Shown in pieces: positions 1 to 11,577 of a DNA stretch of 64,000 nt (position 1 is the stretch's first letter; each line of letters begins with the position of its first letter). A program made the translations under genes and the position numbers. Origin of the DNA: Sistotremastrum niveocremeum HHB9708 (lineage: Eukaryota; Basidiomycota; Agaricomycetes; Sistotremastrales; Sistotremastraceae). The DNA is taken from NCBI GenBank assembly GCA_001630475.1, contig KV419431.1, positions 252,905-316,904 on the forward strand, read 5' to 3'. Below the pieces are notes generated by a model. The model had not been told where the DNA came from and did not search any database. It saw only the letters and a list, made by a program, of their open reading frames with translations.

Positions 1-1723
1 CCAAGAACCTAGGCGACCGGCAACTGCAGTCCGGTCACGGTCCGGTCGCGACTGCTGGTTGCCACCGGTCACGGCAACTGGACCTTGGAACACTAATGCG
101 GATACCTGGCGTGTGCCATTCTGGGACTGGGCCGCCAAGAGGCCTGATCCAGAAAATCCGAAAGCTACCCCCAGCTATGATGTACCGAAGTTTGTGCGAC
201 TCAAACGGATATCGATTTCGGTCCCGACTGGAGGAACAACAGAGGTCGACAATCCGTTGAACGCGTTTACTACGGAAGAGGAGATGGGTCGCCTTTATCC
301 TGACATGGCCGATGCAATTGATGTCAGTCAACGGGTCTTCTTGAGAAATTGAATATTGACATGTTCTTATTTTAGTACATTGAATGTTACGCCACAAGCA
401 GAGCTCCTCAAAACAAGGCTGAAATTCTTGCGCTCACGGGAGCTCAGAATAATGATCTCGTCAAGGAAGCTCTAAATAGGCCGCTTATTAATGAGGATTA
501 TCTAGGCGAGGCCGTTTATCGACTTCTTTCTCAAGGATATCACAAAACCTACGACGAATTTGCAACAACGGCCAGTCCCACCAACACTGAAAAAGGGCAG
601 TACTTGTCTGTTGAGTCACTCCACAAGTACGTGCGATAATTTAGAATGCACAACGACTGACTCGACTGGCATCAGTAACATTCACAACTATTGCGGAGGA
701 TCGGGCTCAGGTGGTGTCAGAGGTCATATGGGCTCTGAAGAAGTGGCCGCATTCGATCCAATCTTTTGGTTGCATCATGGGTAAGTAACAGTCCCCTGAC
801 TGAGAGTTCGAAAGCTGATGCTTCGACCGGCTCACTAGGAATGTTGATCGCCTACTGGCTATTTGGCAAACTCTGTACTCGGAAACCTGGTTTGATCCGC
901 TGGACCGAGCCGACGTCTCTTTAGCACCATTCCATACCAACTCCGAAGGAACTTACTATACATCAAACAAATGCCGCGAGTGGACGCAGTATGGGTATAC
1001 ATACCCTGAACTTCAACGCTGGAAATTCGTTGTTGACGGTAAAGTTGACGAAGAGGCTTATAAAGACGATATCCGAACTCGCCTCAACGAGCTGTATCGG
1101 CCTGGCTATATCAATCGATACAGGCTCGGAGAACTGGATGATTATGTCGTGAACGTCAAGTACGAGAGGTAGGACTTATTATTTGACCTATTTTGAGAAC
1201 AAGGACTCGCATTGCAATAGGTTTGCACTCAAGGGCGAAGCCTTCACTGTCCAAATATATATCGATCAAAACGAAGTCGGTCAAGTTTACAACTTCTCGT
1301 CCCCCCTCCGGGCCATCGGAGGGCCAGTTCCGTGCGAGAATTGTCAAGAACAGCAGAATAACCATGCTGTTGCCACTGGCGAGGTTCCAATCACCGCCGC
1401 CCTTCTACACATCCATAAAAACCCCGGCCAGTACAGCTCTGGGAACCTCGCCAGTCTTAGGACACAAGATGTAAAACCTTATCTACGGAAGAGTCTCAAC
1501 TGGAAAGTGATCAAGGTATGTGTCAAATACTCTTGATTATCTTGGGAGACGTATGACGGTCAAATTTTAGGAAAATGGGGAAGAAGTTGCCCTTTCCGAT
1601 ATTCCCTCGCTCAGGGTTACTGTTTCTGTTGGGAAAGCCGTGCATCCACCATCCGGTACATTCGACGGCGAAACCGGAAGGCCGCGATTCTCTGTGTACA
1701 GTGACTATGAGGTGCTGAATTAA
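1..1723 (+). pseudogene. Tyrosinase Tyr1, 3' part only (5' truncated or cut by the window edge)
   Basis: Copper oxidase of phenols (o-hydroxylation of monophenols and oxidation of diphenols to quinones). Exons recognisable from about base 90 onward match Tyr2-Tyr5: the WRVPFWDWAAKRP segment, the CuB region (SLHKNIHNYCGG then [15 protein letters not shown], exon joint near 780/840), the YTYPELQ segment, and the C-terminal domain with CENCQEQQ, ending at TAA 1721-1723. The three CuA histidine motifs seen in the paralogues (GIHG, YCTH, WHRPY) are absent because the first exons are not here. Bases 1 to about 90 keep the frame open but do not resemble the paralogues at that place (where a [13 protein letters not shown]-like sequence is expected). 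They are GC-rich and internally repetitive. The segment after YPELQ lacks the LPKY residues present in the other copies. Either the gene runs off the window with a divergent exon, or it is a 5'-truncated copy. I favour truncation. Confidence 0.75.
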
Positions 1724-1986
1724 CTTGGTGGGCACGCTTCGGTAGGCTACGATCTCGGGTTCAGTATACACTACGAGCGCGGACGATATGTGATTGTAAA
1801 AAATCCCCATTCAATAAAGGTCCCAGATTTCACTGCGATGGTCGTAGGCATTGAAGAGGAGCGTCCGTCGTCGGGGATGAGTCGACGGCTCATGAAGACC
1901 TAGTTGATGTCGCGGTCCGGTACACCACAAGAGTACAAAATCCATGCAAATATCCCATATTCGGATGACTAGATGATGGGTGAATG

Positions 1987-3893
1987 TCAAGTCGACGAGG
2001 CTATCGACCGCTTTCGGAACAAGACTTCGGCCGAGGAGTCCGGTAAACAAAGACTTGCAATAGCTCTATCCGCAGGTCGTTTCCCCGAAGCGAACTTGAC
2101 ATCGTAATTCAACACGATATATGCCATCATACTCTTCATCGCCGTGACGGCAAAGAATCTTCCAGGACTGGACACTTTTGTAAGCATCCGAGCATTCATA
2201 GAGCACTGAAGACATACCAAGCGTGTCTTCCAAATCCGAAGGGGAGATAATCAATGCTGGGAGTGACCATATGATGCTTTGTTCCTTCGCCGTCCGCTTC
2301 TCGCATGACACTGTATCGGAATGGATCGAAATCGACAGCCGTTTCTCCGTACAATTCAGGGTCCGCATGTCTTGCTGTAGAAATGACGTTCAGGACTGTG
2401 CCCTTGGGAATGAAGGTGCCATTAGAGAAAGTATAGTCTTGCAAGGCGATTCGAGCCATCGTTACTATATCAGTGGTTAGTTAGGCTCTGGAGGCTCCGA
2501 TGCAGATGACGTACGGGTTCCTGCGCCTCTTAATCTCTGGGACTCTTTGACGAAACTGTCCAATTTGCGACACTTGGCGAGCATGGTTTTCGTCCACCCA
2601 TGTTCGTCTACGGCCTTTTCTATTTCTTCTCTGAGCGGCCCAATATATTCCGGCGCTGCCGCTAGAGAAAATAAGGCGTGCGTCAAGCTCTGTCGACGAG
2701 TCAGCGTCGGACGTGGCAAAGGATAAGATTCTCGACCATGGAAGTGGTGTGTATAGCGGCAAAGTTCAAAATGAGGATACGGCGCGTTAGATTCTCGGCG
2801 GTTCGTTCAATGCCGACAGCGTCATCCATCAGTAGCTGAAGAATGTCTTTCTAGAGACATGATAAAATTCACGGTAGCTCAGCCATCTCAAGAAGGTGGC
2901 TCACAGGCTTGTCTTCATATTTCTCGCCTCTCTCTTCCATCGCCGCGTACCGAGACTCGATGATTGGCTTAAGCTGTTTCAAGGCTTGTCTCGTTGTGCT
3001 CCCTACGCGCGTGAACATTCGGCCGACCAAGCTGTGCTCCATTGTAGTTGATGGAGTTTGCAAGATGCGAAGAGGCTTACGGTTTCAAGAAGTCTGGGAA
3101 TAAACGAATGACTTGCGCGCCAAGCACGACGTCGGTGGCATACCGAATCCCGAGCGCGACATATTCTGGGTCTTGACACAGTGGAGCCCCAACGAACACA
3201 CGATTGGCCACTCGAGCGATGCAGTTTATCATAGCACCGTATGTTCCTTGCAGTGCGACCCATTCTCCCGGACGGTCGGGAAGCGCAGAGTTCATAGCGG
3301 CCTCGACTTCTGCGATTATTTCTGGATAGAGGAAGCCGAGATTTCGAGTGAAAGTCGAGCGAAGAATGGGGACGTGATAGTCGTTGGCATGGATGTTCGG
3401 GCCCATTGTCCAGTCTCCTTGGATAAGCTTGTTCACGCCGAATGCCATTAGTCTTTGTTGGGTCGGGTACGCGATTCAATGATCGTACCTCATTGCTAGC
3501 TTGAACAAAGCTCAATATCTCGTCGGGCACTCTGACCAATTCTTGAATCATCTCAACCGAAGTCACGACCACCGTCCAACGAGACAAGTCCGCGACTTGG
3601 AACATCCCAGTCTTTCCATATTTTTCATAACCTTCTCTGAGGACTTCATCGCCGTTTCGAATGTATTTCCAAACTCCCAGATACGAGCTGAAAATGCCTG
3701 TGGGTCCTACCGTGGGGACATCGACCTGGATCTCGAGTCAGTCCCTTGGATGAAGAACAAAAGACGGTGTCCTGACCCAAGCTTTTCTGCGCTTCCAATA
3801 GCCTTTGATAGAGGCGTAGAAGACCGCGACAACGAAGGAGGTTATCCAAGGATGCAGAAGGGCGTTTTCGAGAACGTTTTGCAGTAAAGACAT
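1987..3893 (-). CDS. Cytochrome P450, CYP512-like (P450-1)
   Basis: Membrane-anchored haem monooxygenase of about 510 residues. Start ATG at 3893 gives MSLLQNVLENALLHPW and a hydrophobic anchor, then an intron before VDVPTVGPTG. Recognisable parts: QGDWTMGPNIHANDYHVPIL, VFVGAPLCQDPEYVALG, an I-helix region ILNFAAIHTTSM (the family's form, without the usual AGxDT), K-helix ExxR as KESQRL, and FDPFRY. The haem loop is FGFGRHACPGRFF. The cysteine codon is split by a phase-2 intron (TG|T), so the unspliced exon appears to read HAW. The stop follows LFRKRSIAS at 1987. It is the most downstream of three tandem paralogues (identical intron sites around the haem loop). The CYP512 assignment is from memory of Ganoderma-type sequences and the substrate is unknown. 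CYP512 members of polypores oxidise triterpenoids, which is family knowledge and not shown here. Confidence 0.85.
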
Positions 3894-3991
3894 GATGAGA
3901 TGTTGCCAGGAAAGGAGGTGGTCAATGCAGTCTAGGGACAGGGAAGGAGCCCCCTAACGACGCCAGTGAGTCGAGGCTAGACGCTGGAGCG

Positions 3992-3998
3992 ATTTATA
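3992..3998 (-). promoter_or_regulatory. Probable TATA box of P450-1
   Basis: The minus strand reads TATAAAT about 100 bases upstream of the ATG at 3893. A second AT-rich run with repeated TATATA lies at about 4090-4115. The call rests only on match and spacing. Confidence 0.35.
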
Positions 3999-4228
3999 GA
4001 AGGGCGCATTCCACATCAGACGGTACGCCAACGCGTTAAATGTCGTCGGAGGCGAGCGCGTCAGCGTCTCGCGCGGTCTCGACTCACCGGTGTATATATA
4101 CATATATACACGTATCAGGAATTGTGGTAGACTGCAGGCATACGATATATATCTACATATACTGCACAGTATGAAGCTCAACATACGCTTTTGCTTCTCG
4201 AGAACGCCAAAGCCTCCCAAAAATGCAT

Positions 4229-6135
4229 CTACTTCCGGCGCTTTCGAAACATGACCTCGGCCGAGGCATCCGGGATACACCAACTATTCAAATAGTGAGA
4301 CTCTGGCATCTTGCCAGACACCATTTTGATATCGTAATTGAGAACGATATGAGCCAACATCGACTTCATCATGAGCGCCGCAAAGAACCGACCAGGGCTA
4401 CCAAATAGTCAATGTCAGAAATATTCTATGCCTAATAGAAAGGCGGCGTACCAAGCATGTCTTCCAATCCCGTAGGGCAAGAAATCAGTGCCGATGCTGA
4501 CAGCTTGATGTTGCCCAATAGACTCCCCGTTCTCTCTCATTTTGCTAAATCGGAACCCGTCAAACTCTTTCGCGGTTTCGCCGTAGAATCGAGGGTCTTT
4601 ATGCCGAATAACCGAGAGAGTAGTTACGAAGGTTCCTTTTGGGATCACAGTCCCATTGGAGAAGGTGTAGTCATTGACAGCCATTCTCATAGAAGAAGCT
4701 ACGAACGTATTCAATGAACGGGTGAAATAAGGGTATGGCCGGGAATGCGTACTTAGACCTGCTCCTCTGAATCTTTGACATTCTTTGACGAAACTGTCGA
4801 TTTTGTAGCATTTGGAGAGTGCCTCTTGCGTCCAGCCTTCCTCAGCCGTTACACTTTCCACTTCCTCGCGAAGCTGCGCGGCGTATTCGGGCATAGATGC
4901 CAGGAAGAATACAACCTGAGCAAAGGTCTGCCGCACGAAGAAAGTACAGATAATTACCAGGTGTTACAAATAATGCTTGAAACGACTCACCATGGATGTC
5001 GAGCTTATTGCGGCAAAGCTTATCGAGAGAACTCGTTTAGCAAGATTTTCAGGCTCTCGTTCTTGACCTTCTGCGTAATCCAGGAGAAGTGACAAGAAGT
5101 CTACCTGGTAACGGCACTTGAGGAGTGAGCAAGTGTGGGCATCTTTAGGACGTACAGGTTTATTGACGTATGACTTTCCTTCGTCTTTTATCTGTGCAAG
5201 GCGCTCCTCGATGACGGGCCGTAACATCTGAGTAACCTTTTTGGCGGTGCTCTCCGCAGGCGTATATAGTCTAGCAACTAGTCTGGACGAATCACCAGCG
5301 ATTAGATTTGAGTAAGAACATGAGTTGGTGTATCAACTGACGGCTTTAGAAAATTGGGGAACAGTCGGATAGCCTCGGCACCCGCCACGACGTCCACGGC
5401 GTACCCAGTGTTGAGATCCAGAAAAGCTTGATCACGGCACAGTGGTAATCCAACAAAAGTACGGTTGGCACATCTGGCGATAATGGTTTGCATCGTGTCC
5501 AGGGTTTTGACTGAAATCCATTCGTCTGCCTGTGGTGATATTCTGTCCGAGAAAGCCGCTCCAATTTCGTCGATGATATCAGGATACATGACACCAAGGT
5601 CACGAGTGAAGTGAGTGCGAAATAGGGGAAGGTGGTAGTTGTTGTGAATGATTTCTCGTCCCATGGCCCATTCAAGTTGCAACATCTAAAAGAAGCTAAT
5701 TCAGTCTCTGGGGGCTTTCAAAGAGACGCAAGCTCACGTCGTTCATTGCATCCTCGAAACTGAGCTGGTCATCAGGTGCTTTCCGGAGTTCTTCTAGGAG
5801 CTCGGAAGAGGACACGATGACGGTCCATTTGCTAAAGTCGGGGACCTTGAAGATGCCACCCTTGCTATACTTGTCATATCCTTCTTGAAGAACCTCGTCT
5901 CCCTTTCGAAAATATCGAATCGCTCCCAGATAAGACGTCAAGATTCCGGTTGGTCCTACAGCAGGGACGTCCACCTGGAACAAGGATGAGCTTGAACAAG
6001 TCTAATGAGAGAGCAATAAAGCCTTACCCAAGTCATCCGTCTCCGAACATAGCCTTTGACAGAGAGGTAGACGAAGACTACTGCCAACGCTGTTGTCCAT
6101 GGGTGACCATATAGAGGGAGAACAAAATCCAGCAT
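4229..6135 (-). CDS. Cytochrome P450, CYP512-like (P450-2)
   Basis: Second of three tandem P450 genes. The first ATG in frame is at 6135 (MLDFVLPLYGHPWTTALAVV, one N-terminal membrane anchor); the open frame extends a little further 5' but only from a TTG. Then come VDVPAVGPTG, AMGREIIHNNYHLPLFRTHF, FVGLPLCRDQAFLDL, EAIRLFPNFLKP, ExxR in KECQRFRGAG, and DGFRFSKMRE. The haem loop is FLPYGIGRHAC|PGRFF, with the cysteine codon split by an intron (TG|C). It ends with VMFRKRRK and TAG at 4229-4231. The 5' splice site after TW (GTAAGG) and the joint before VDVP match P450-1 and P450-3. The gene is intact by reading, about 510 residues. Likely an ER-bound monooxygenase of a secondary-metabolite or sterol/terpenoid substrate; the substrate cannot be read from sequence. 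Confidence 0.85.
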
Positions 6136-6932
6136 GGTTCGTGGAGCAGCAAGGGAACTCAAGCAACGGTTAGGCTGTCGTCGTCTTGATCATGTATTTG
6201 TGAAGTAGCGCGACTGGAATGCCATGCTAAACACTCTGTATCGAGGCCCGATCAGCCCGAGAAGATGCTGCCACGGTGATTGTCCATCTTCTGAGCTTCT
6301 AGCTCGTTTTCAGCGCTGCCACCGTGCTGTGCCACGAAGTACTATGATTACGTCAGCTCTTGACTTCCTTTACACAGCCCGGTCAGCTCGTCATTTTCGC
6401 TCATGGGACAGGGATGCTCTGAGATATTCAAATAACTCTTGCGTCGCAGCGGTGTTCTGTTCCGTCGAACAAGACCGCTTCCAGCGTTATCAACACGACC
6501 TAGTATGTTTCGCGACTTGAAAAATGCCCTTCAGGACACGATTGTCTGATCGACTCCCTCTGTGCAAGAAAGGCCGAGGAAGGGAACTCGGCTTCGTTGA
6601 CTGCATCAGATTCAGATGGTGAACAATCCACCACAAGGTAGTTATGCGTCGATGCGCTGTCATCAACAAACGCCCTTCTCTCACTAAACCCCACGAGCGT
6701 CACCTGCACCTGGAACTTCTCTCCGGAATCTGCATGATAGGTAGTACCCTGTCAACGAGATTCATTCTTTACAACTTCGAATGGGATCGCAAGACTTTCG
6801 ACGACCACCGGAATCACTTCGACGGCCGAGAATGGAGAGTTTACAAAGGCACAGAAAATGTATCCAAAAATCCGATTATATGTTGGCCTTAACCACCCAG
6901 TCAACCATGAAAGATGCGAAGACCGGCTAAGA
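6136..6932. other. Intergenic, upstream of P450-2
   Basis: About 800 bases between the 3' end of P450-3 and the start of P450-2. I see only short frames without splice-supported continuity. It presumably holds the P450-2 promoter, but no clear TATA motif was found. Confidence 0.5.
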
Positions 6933-8832
6933 TCATCGGTGGCGTCGCCGAAAGTACACTTTAGCATAAGGATCGGGCAATGTCGAAATCCCAATATATC
7001 GAGCATCCGGTAACTTCCCGTCAGCTAACTTGACATCGTAATGCAAAAGAATGTATGCCAGCATAGTTTTCATCAAAGGCACCGCAAAGAATCTGCCAGG
7101 ACTGATCAAACAAAGTCAGTAGGGTCGAAAGTCTCGAGGACAAACACAAACTGACCATGCGTGCCTGCCATGCCCAAACGGCAAGTAATCCAAACTTGTC
7201 GTGATGGCGTGGTGTTTCGTAGCAGCTCCAGCTTCTTCTCGCATGTTACTAAATCGGAAGCCATCAAATTCGGCGGCATCGGGGCCGTATACGTCTGGAT
7301 CTTTATGTCGCGGAACCGCGGCAGCGAACAAGAAAGTTCCTTTCGGCACGAAAGTACCATTACTGAATGTATAGTCCTTCATGGCCATTCGTGCAGACGA
7401 TCCTGAGGAATATTAATCGAACGCACAATATCTATCCAACGATCATACTCACCTGTGCCGGCACCTCTCAATCTTTGACATTCCTTGACAAAAGAATCTA
7501 GCTTTCTGCACTTGGTGAGACTGGAACGAGTCCAGCCTTCTTCTCCGACATGTTTTTCGATTTCTTCACGGAGAGGTGCCACGTATTCGGGCATGGCTGC
7601 AATATAGAAGAGAACTTGAACGAAGCTCTGAAGAAAGTGAGTTCGAGTCGTTCTCAACAGGTAGAAGGTCTACCATAGTCGTAGTATAGATAGAGACGAA
7701 ATTCATTACTAATATTCGGCGAGTCAAGTTGTCGATGGTTCGTTCCTCGCCTTCCGCTTCGTCAATCAAATGCGACAAGAAGTCACTCTGAGACGTGGAA
7801 GTATGAGAAGCAGCTCGAGGGTCAAAGACCAAGGACACATACTGGTTTCCCTTCGTAGTCTCGTCCCTTCTCTTGAATCATGTTAAGCCTCTCTTCAATA
7901 ACTGGTCGAAGCTTCCCTCTCGTCTTCCCGATCGTACGTTCCACATTTGTCACAAAGCGTGCAACTAATCTGTAGTATGAATCATGGATATCATCTGGCG
8001 AATGATTGGGCTGTGCGACCTACGGTTTCATGAACTCGGGAAAATATTTAATAATGTAAGCCCCGAGCATCACGTCGATGCTGTATTGAGCTCCTAGTGC
8101 CAGATATTCTGGATCTCGGCAAAGAGGAAGACCAACGAGAGAGCGATTGATAACTCTAGTGATGATGTCCCTCATATCCTTGAGGCCTTTGATTGGGACC
8201 CAGTCGTCTTGTAGTGGTATTCGCTCAGATATAGCGGCCTGAACTTCATCCGCCATACGAGGCACAAATGCGCCAAGATTTCGAATGAGAGAGAAACGCA
8301 TGACAGTGAGATGATAGGGATTTCGAGTGATGTTCTTCCCCATTGTAAAGTCTTGTTGGAGGATCTAGACCCTGATTCTGATTCGTCATCTACCTAAAGT
8401 TTTGAAACATAGACGCACCTCGTTTGTCGCAGCTGCGAAGCTCAGCTCGTCGTCCGGAGCTTTTCGTAGCTCGTCGATGAGCTCGCGAGATGTCGCAAAT
8501 ATTCTCCATGGGCCCGTCTCTGGCACTTTGAAGAATCCAGCGTCTCTGTATTGATCATAGCCCTCTTGGAGAACCCGGTCTCCCCAGAACCATAACCTCA
8601 CTTCTCCTATATAAGGACCCAGAATTCCCTTGGGTCCAGCGGCGGGGACGTCCACCTGTATTCGACCAAGTCAGCTCTCCAACGTCCCCAGACATTCAAA
8701 CTGTCGGCTCACCCATGTCGTCCACTGGATGATAAAGTTCTTGAGCCATATGTAGAACACAAACAGCGTCGGCACAACCAGCCATGCACTGGCATGAGAG
8801 ATCGCAAAGAGCCATGGCGTTGCGCTCGACAT
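6933..8832 (-). CDS. Cytochrome P450, CYP512-like (P450-3)
   Basis: Third tandem paralogue. ATG at 8832 gives MSSATPWLFAISHASAWLVV and a membrane anchor. An intron follows WTTW and the protein resumes with VDVPAAGPKG, then GEVRLWFWGDRVLQEGYDQY, NITRNPYHLTVMRFSLIRNL, SLVGLPLCRDPEYLALG, AYIIKYFPEFMKP, ILVMNFVSIYTTTM (I-helix region), KECQRLRGAG (ExxR) and DGFRFSNMRE. The haem loop is LPFGHGRHAC|PGRFF, again with an intron inside the cysteine codon (TG|T). TGA lies at 6933-6935 after FRRRHR. The shared intron positions with P450-1 and -2 show that the three arose by tandem duplication; visible divergence is large, so the duplications are not recent. Function: ER monooxygenase, substrate unknown. 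Confidence 0.85.
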
Positions 8833-9644
8833 CGTCGGCGGCGCCTGGAACGAATGATCGAGCGGCGTTATGGCGCTTTACTTCCGGCGCCATGCTTCGC
8901 TCTTTCCGGACCCTCCGCGACTCCATAGTCAGTAACTCTTACGCCCCTTGTGTTCTCAGATCCATGTACGGACCAAGTATCTCAATGACTCGTATGACTC
9001 TCAAACGGACTTGCTCTGCGTCCGTACTGCGGCCCGTTTGATGATCACGGAGTTATTGGCGAAACTTGATTTTTCTTGTTTATTACCGGCGGCTCAACTT
9101 TCTGAAAGACTCAAGATCTCGGAATTTCAGTGACATCAGCAAATATTCGGAAATTATGAAGTCTTTGATCGATACTTTGCTCGTATTGCTGCCCAGGAGT
9201 CCAACAGGTTACGCATCCTATCTGTAGTATGTGTTCGGCATTCTAGGGACCCGGTAACTGCTATCAACATCCAACAATCCTTTCATCAAATATATTCACG
9301 TCAAATAATGGCGAATGATCTCTAAGTCACTGCCCGACTCGTCAGACTACGATGATCTGTCGGTCTCAACACGGTGAATTGCAGTCGGACGCTCGGACGT
9401 CTGGTATTCCTGGTCCTCAGAAGTAGCTGACGAAGGACCAGAAAAAATTGTCGATGTTCTCTCCATCGGCCTCGCGAAGTTCCACCTATGCCGGTAGGGC
9501 GGACCCTCCGTCAGCCACTTGATCAACGGATGGCGAGAAAACAAGGCTTACTTCCATGGGACCATCGCCCACCGGGCAGAACATATATTTGAAGGACGAG
9601 CGATGTTCGATTCTGCAGTCAGAAAGCTTCAGCGGGACTGGTCT
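8833..9644. other. Intergenic stretch without a supported gene
   Basis: It holds the upstream region of P450-3 and the 3' flank of the next minus-strand gene. Open frames here start only at TTG or lack splice support. Nothing further seen. Confidence 0.5.
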
Positions 9645-10079
9645 TTAGGCAGGCAGAAGAGCGGACCTCATAGCGAACTCTCCTCTCTTGGGCTCGAGCT
9701 TCCACTCGGTGTACTTGTTCGTCAAGACGATGCGAGTTTTCTAGGTTTACCATCAGTACGCAATGTCGACTGAACAGCAGATGAAGACATACGTCTGCAG
9801 ACGGACAGGCAAAAACATTGGACAGGACCTCGTAGCTGGAGCGGTCGAACGGGCATAGAACAAAATTGTCGGCAGCTACGTTTGTCACCGCCCAGATCTG
9901 TGTACATTGCGGGTGTCAGGAGAATGATCGACCTTTGACTATATGATACTACTTGCATGGACGCCTGCAGGACCGCTGCTGCACGAGAGAGCGCTGGCTA
10001 GGCTGGCACGGCTGTGGATGCGCAATCCTGTCCCTTTGTTTTCTATGTAGTAGAGGCCGTCTTTGAGCATGCTTGACAT
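9645..10079 (-). CDS. Small hypothetical protein, possibly a beta-trefoil fold
   Basis: Three short exons can be joined. The first starts at ATG 10079 (MSSMLKDGLYYIENKGTGLR). The second contains IWAVTNVAADNFVLCPF and VFACPSAD. The third follows a clean GT-AG intron (about 9746-9798) and encodes KTRIVLTNKYTEWKLEP up to TAA at 9645-9647. About 110-120 residues. The DG(L/I)Y start and the IWxVT...DxF spacing recall mycocypin or ricin-B-like beta-trefoil proteins of mushrooms, which are cytosolic protease inhibitors or lectins. That resemblance is weak and from memory. The first intron joint is uncertain: a GTAGTA donor with the acceptor at ...CGTAG works in frame but removes IWAVTN, while keeping IWAVTN needs a poor GTCCAT donor. 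No signal peptide. Confidence 0.4.
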
Positions 10080-11577
10080 GTCGATTGCTGAGATAGTTAT
10101 AGATCAGTTCGGGTGGTCAAGAAGGATTACGAGGTGACAGCAACCTGGGGGAAAAGTTAACAAGTGATGGCGGGAGGACTGGGGATGAGTGGAGTGAGCA
10201 AGTAGGAAGATCTATAGGGCGAGTGACTACATCGGGACTGTTGCCTCTTGTGTCACAAGCCGCCCAAACTACAGCATTGCGTATGCTCTCAATTGTCCAG
10301 AAAATGTGCGAGCCGGTGTCCTCAATAGATTTCGGCACGACTTGATAAGAAACAAGAAAAATCCTAGACCCGGACTGAATGAAGGGGCGAAGTGTTTCTG
10401 CATAACGATCTTTCCCTTTGTTCACGCTGTGTCGGTCTCACGGAAATGTTGCCGTAGGATCATTTTCTGCGACAAACTGAAAATATTATTATAATTTGCT
10501 CAAACATTTACTGTACCAGGCAAGATTTTGCTAAAGGGTCTATGCCCCCGAAAATTTCGCGCGAGCTTGGTTTTGTGGCGTCTGCGCCTATGCGCCTGCA
10601 CTAGGGTCAATGATAGTCAACGATAAGCCACACTCAGTCCACCATGCCTAAGTATTTGAAAGTCCGATCGTTATGTTGACACCCTAATGATTATTCTGTC
10701 AATGAGCCGTAGTGAGCAATATTCCTATTATGATTGTTGGAAGTTATCGAGATTATCATATATTGCCTCACATACAAGAGGTAGTTCCAATCCTTTGACC
10801 CATAAGTACATGTTCGCTGATCGTATGGTCGCAAGCGGGCAGAGCGGCCGCTGACAGCAAGACTGGCAGAACTTCCAGGCAGGCAGTGACTCCGAGAGCA
10901 TTAGTTTCGATACCTTTGATGATGCTTCGCTTTCCAGTTCAGCGTATTTTGCTTCTTTGTCCTCTGCGTTCATTGTAGAAGACGGCATGGAAGGCGGCGT
11001 GTCGGAGTTGAAGGACAAGCGACTTAGCGAGAGTCACCCGAGTCTTTTCACAATCAAGATTTCAGTTACCATCCACTACCACTTCACTCCGTACATTCCA
11101 GCGGCATGGGGATGGTGCAACTTGTCAATTACTCTCGCCTTTTACTAGAGTAATCCGTGTTCCGTCCCTGCCCTACTTGCCGCATGCCAATTTTTCAGCA
11201 ATCAGCTCGTTCTGATACATCTGCAACTTTCCTTTTGTGCAGAGTTCATTGCTCGTCCTAATTTTGTGACTCTGTTTTTCGTTGCTTTGCGAGGGAATGA
11301 TTACATACCGGACAATCCCACCATATAACACTCGCTTCGTGATATCTTCTCTTCATCTCGAGCTTGGTCTGAGCAACATTCGACGGCGGCGACTCGCTCG
11401 CAAAATGAAATCACTGAGCCCGAATCTGTTCTTGCACATGTCTGGGTTCAACAGAGTTACAAAATTATGATTAATACATTCTCAAGAGATCAGCGCACAG
11501 CGCCCATCCCCACGCTCTCACACCACCCGCGAGACGAGTGTAGTCTACACAATATAGAGTCTGAAATGGAGAGGCCA
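10080..11577. other. Gene-poor interval with one weak minus-strand frame
   Basis: The only candidate is a minus-strand frame from ATG 10988 (MPSSTMNAEDKEAKYAELE) to about 10728. It contains a 63-nt stretch that could be an in-frame intron (GTATCG...TGTCAG with a CTAATG branch-like site). The predicted protein is under 90 residues and matches nothing I know. The rest shows nothing. Confidence 0.25.

Noticed and set aside
2196-2459. Apparent loss of the haem-ligand cysteine (HAW) in P450-1, and likewise in P450-2 and P450-3
   Set aside because: The HAW reading is unspliced; removing the phase-2 intron restores HACPGRFF in all three.
1987-9645. A terpenoid or other biosynthetic gene cluster around the three P450s
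   Set aside because: No terpene cyclase, PKS, NRPS, transporter or pathway regulator in the window; the tandem P450s alone do not define a cluster.
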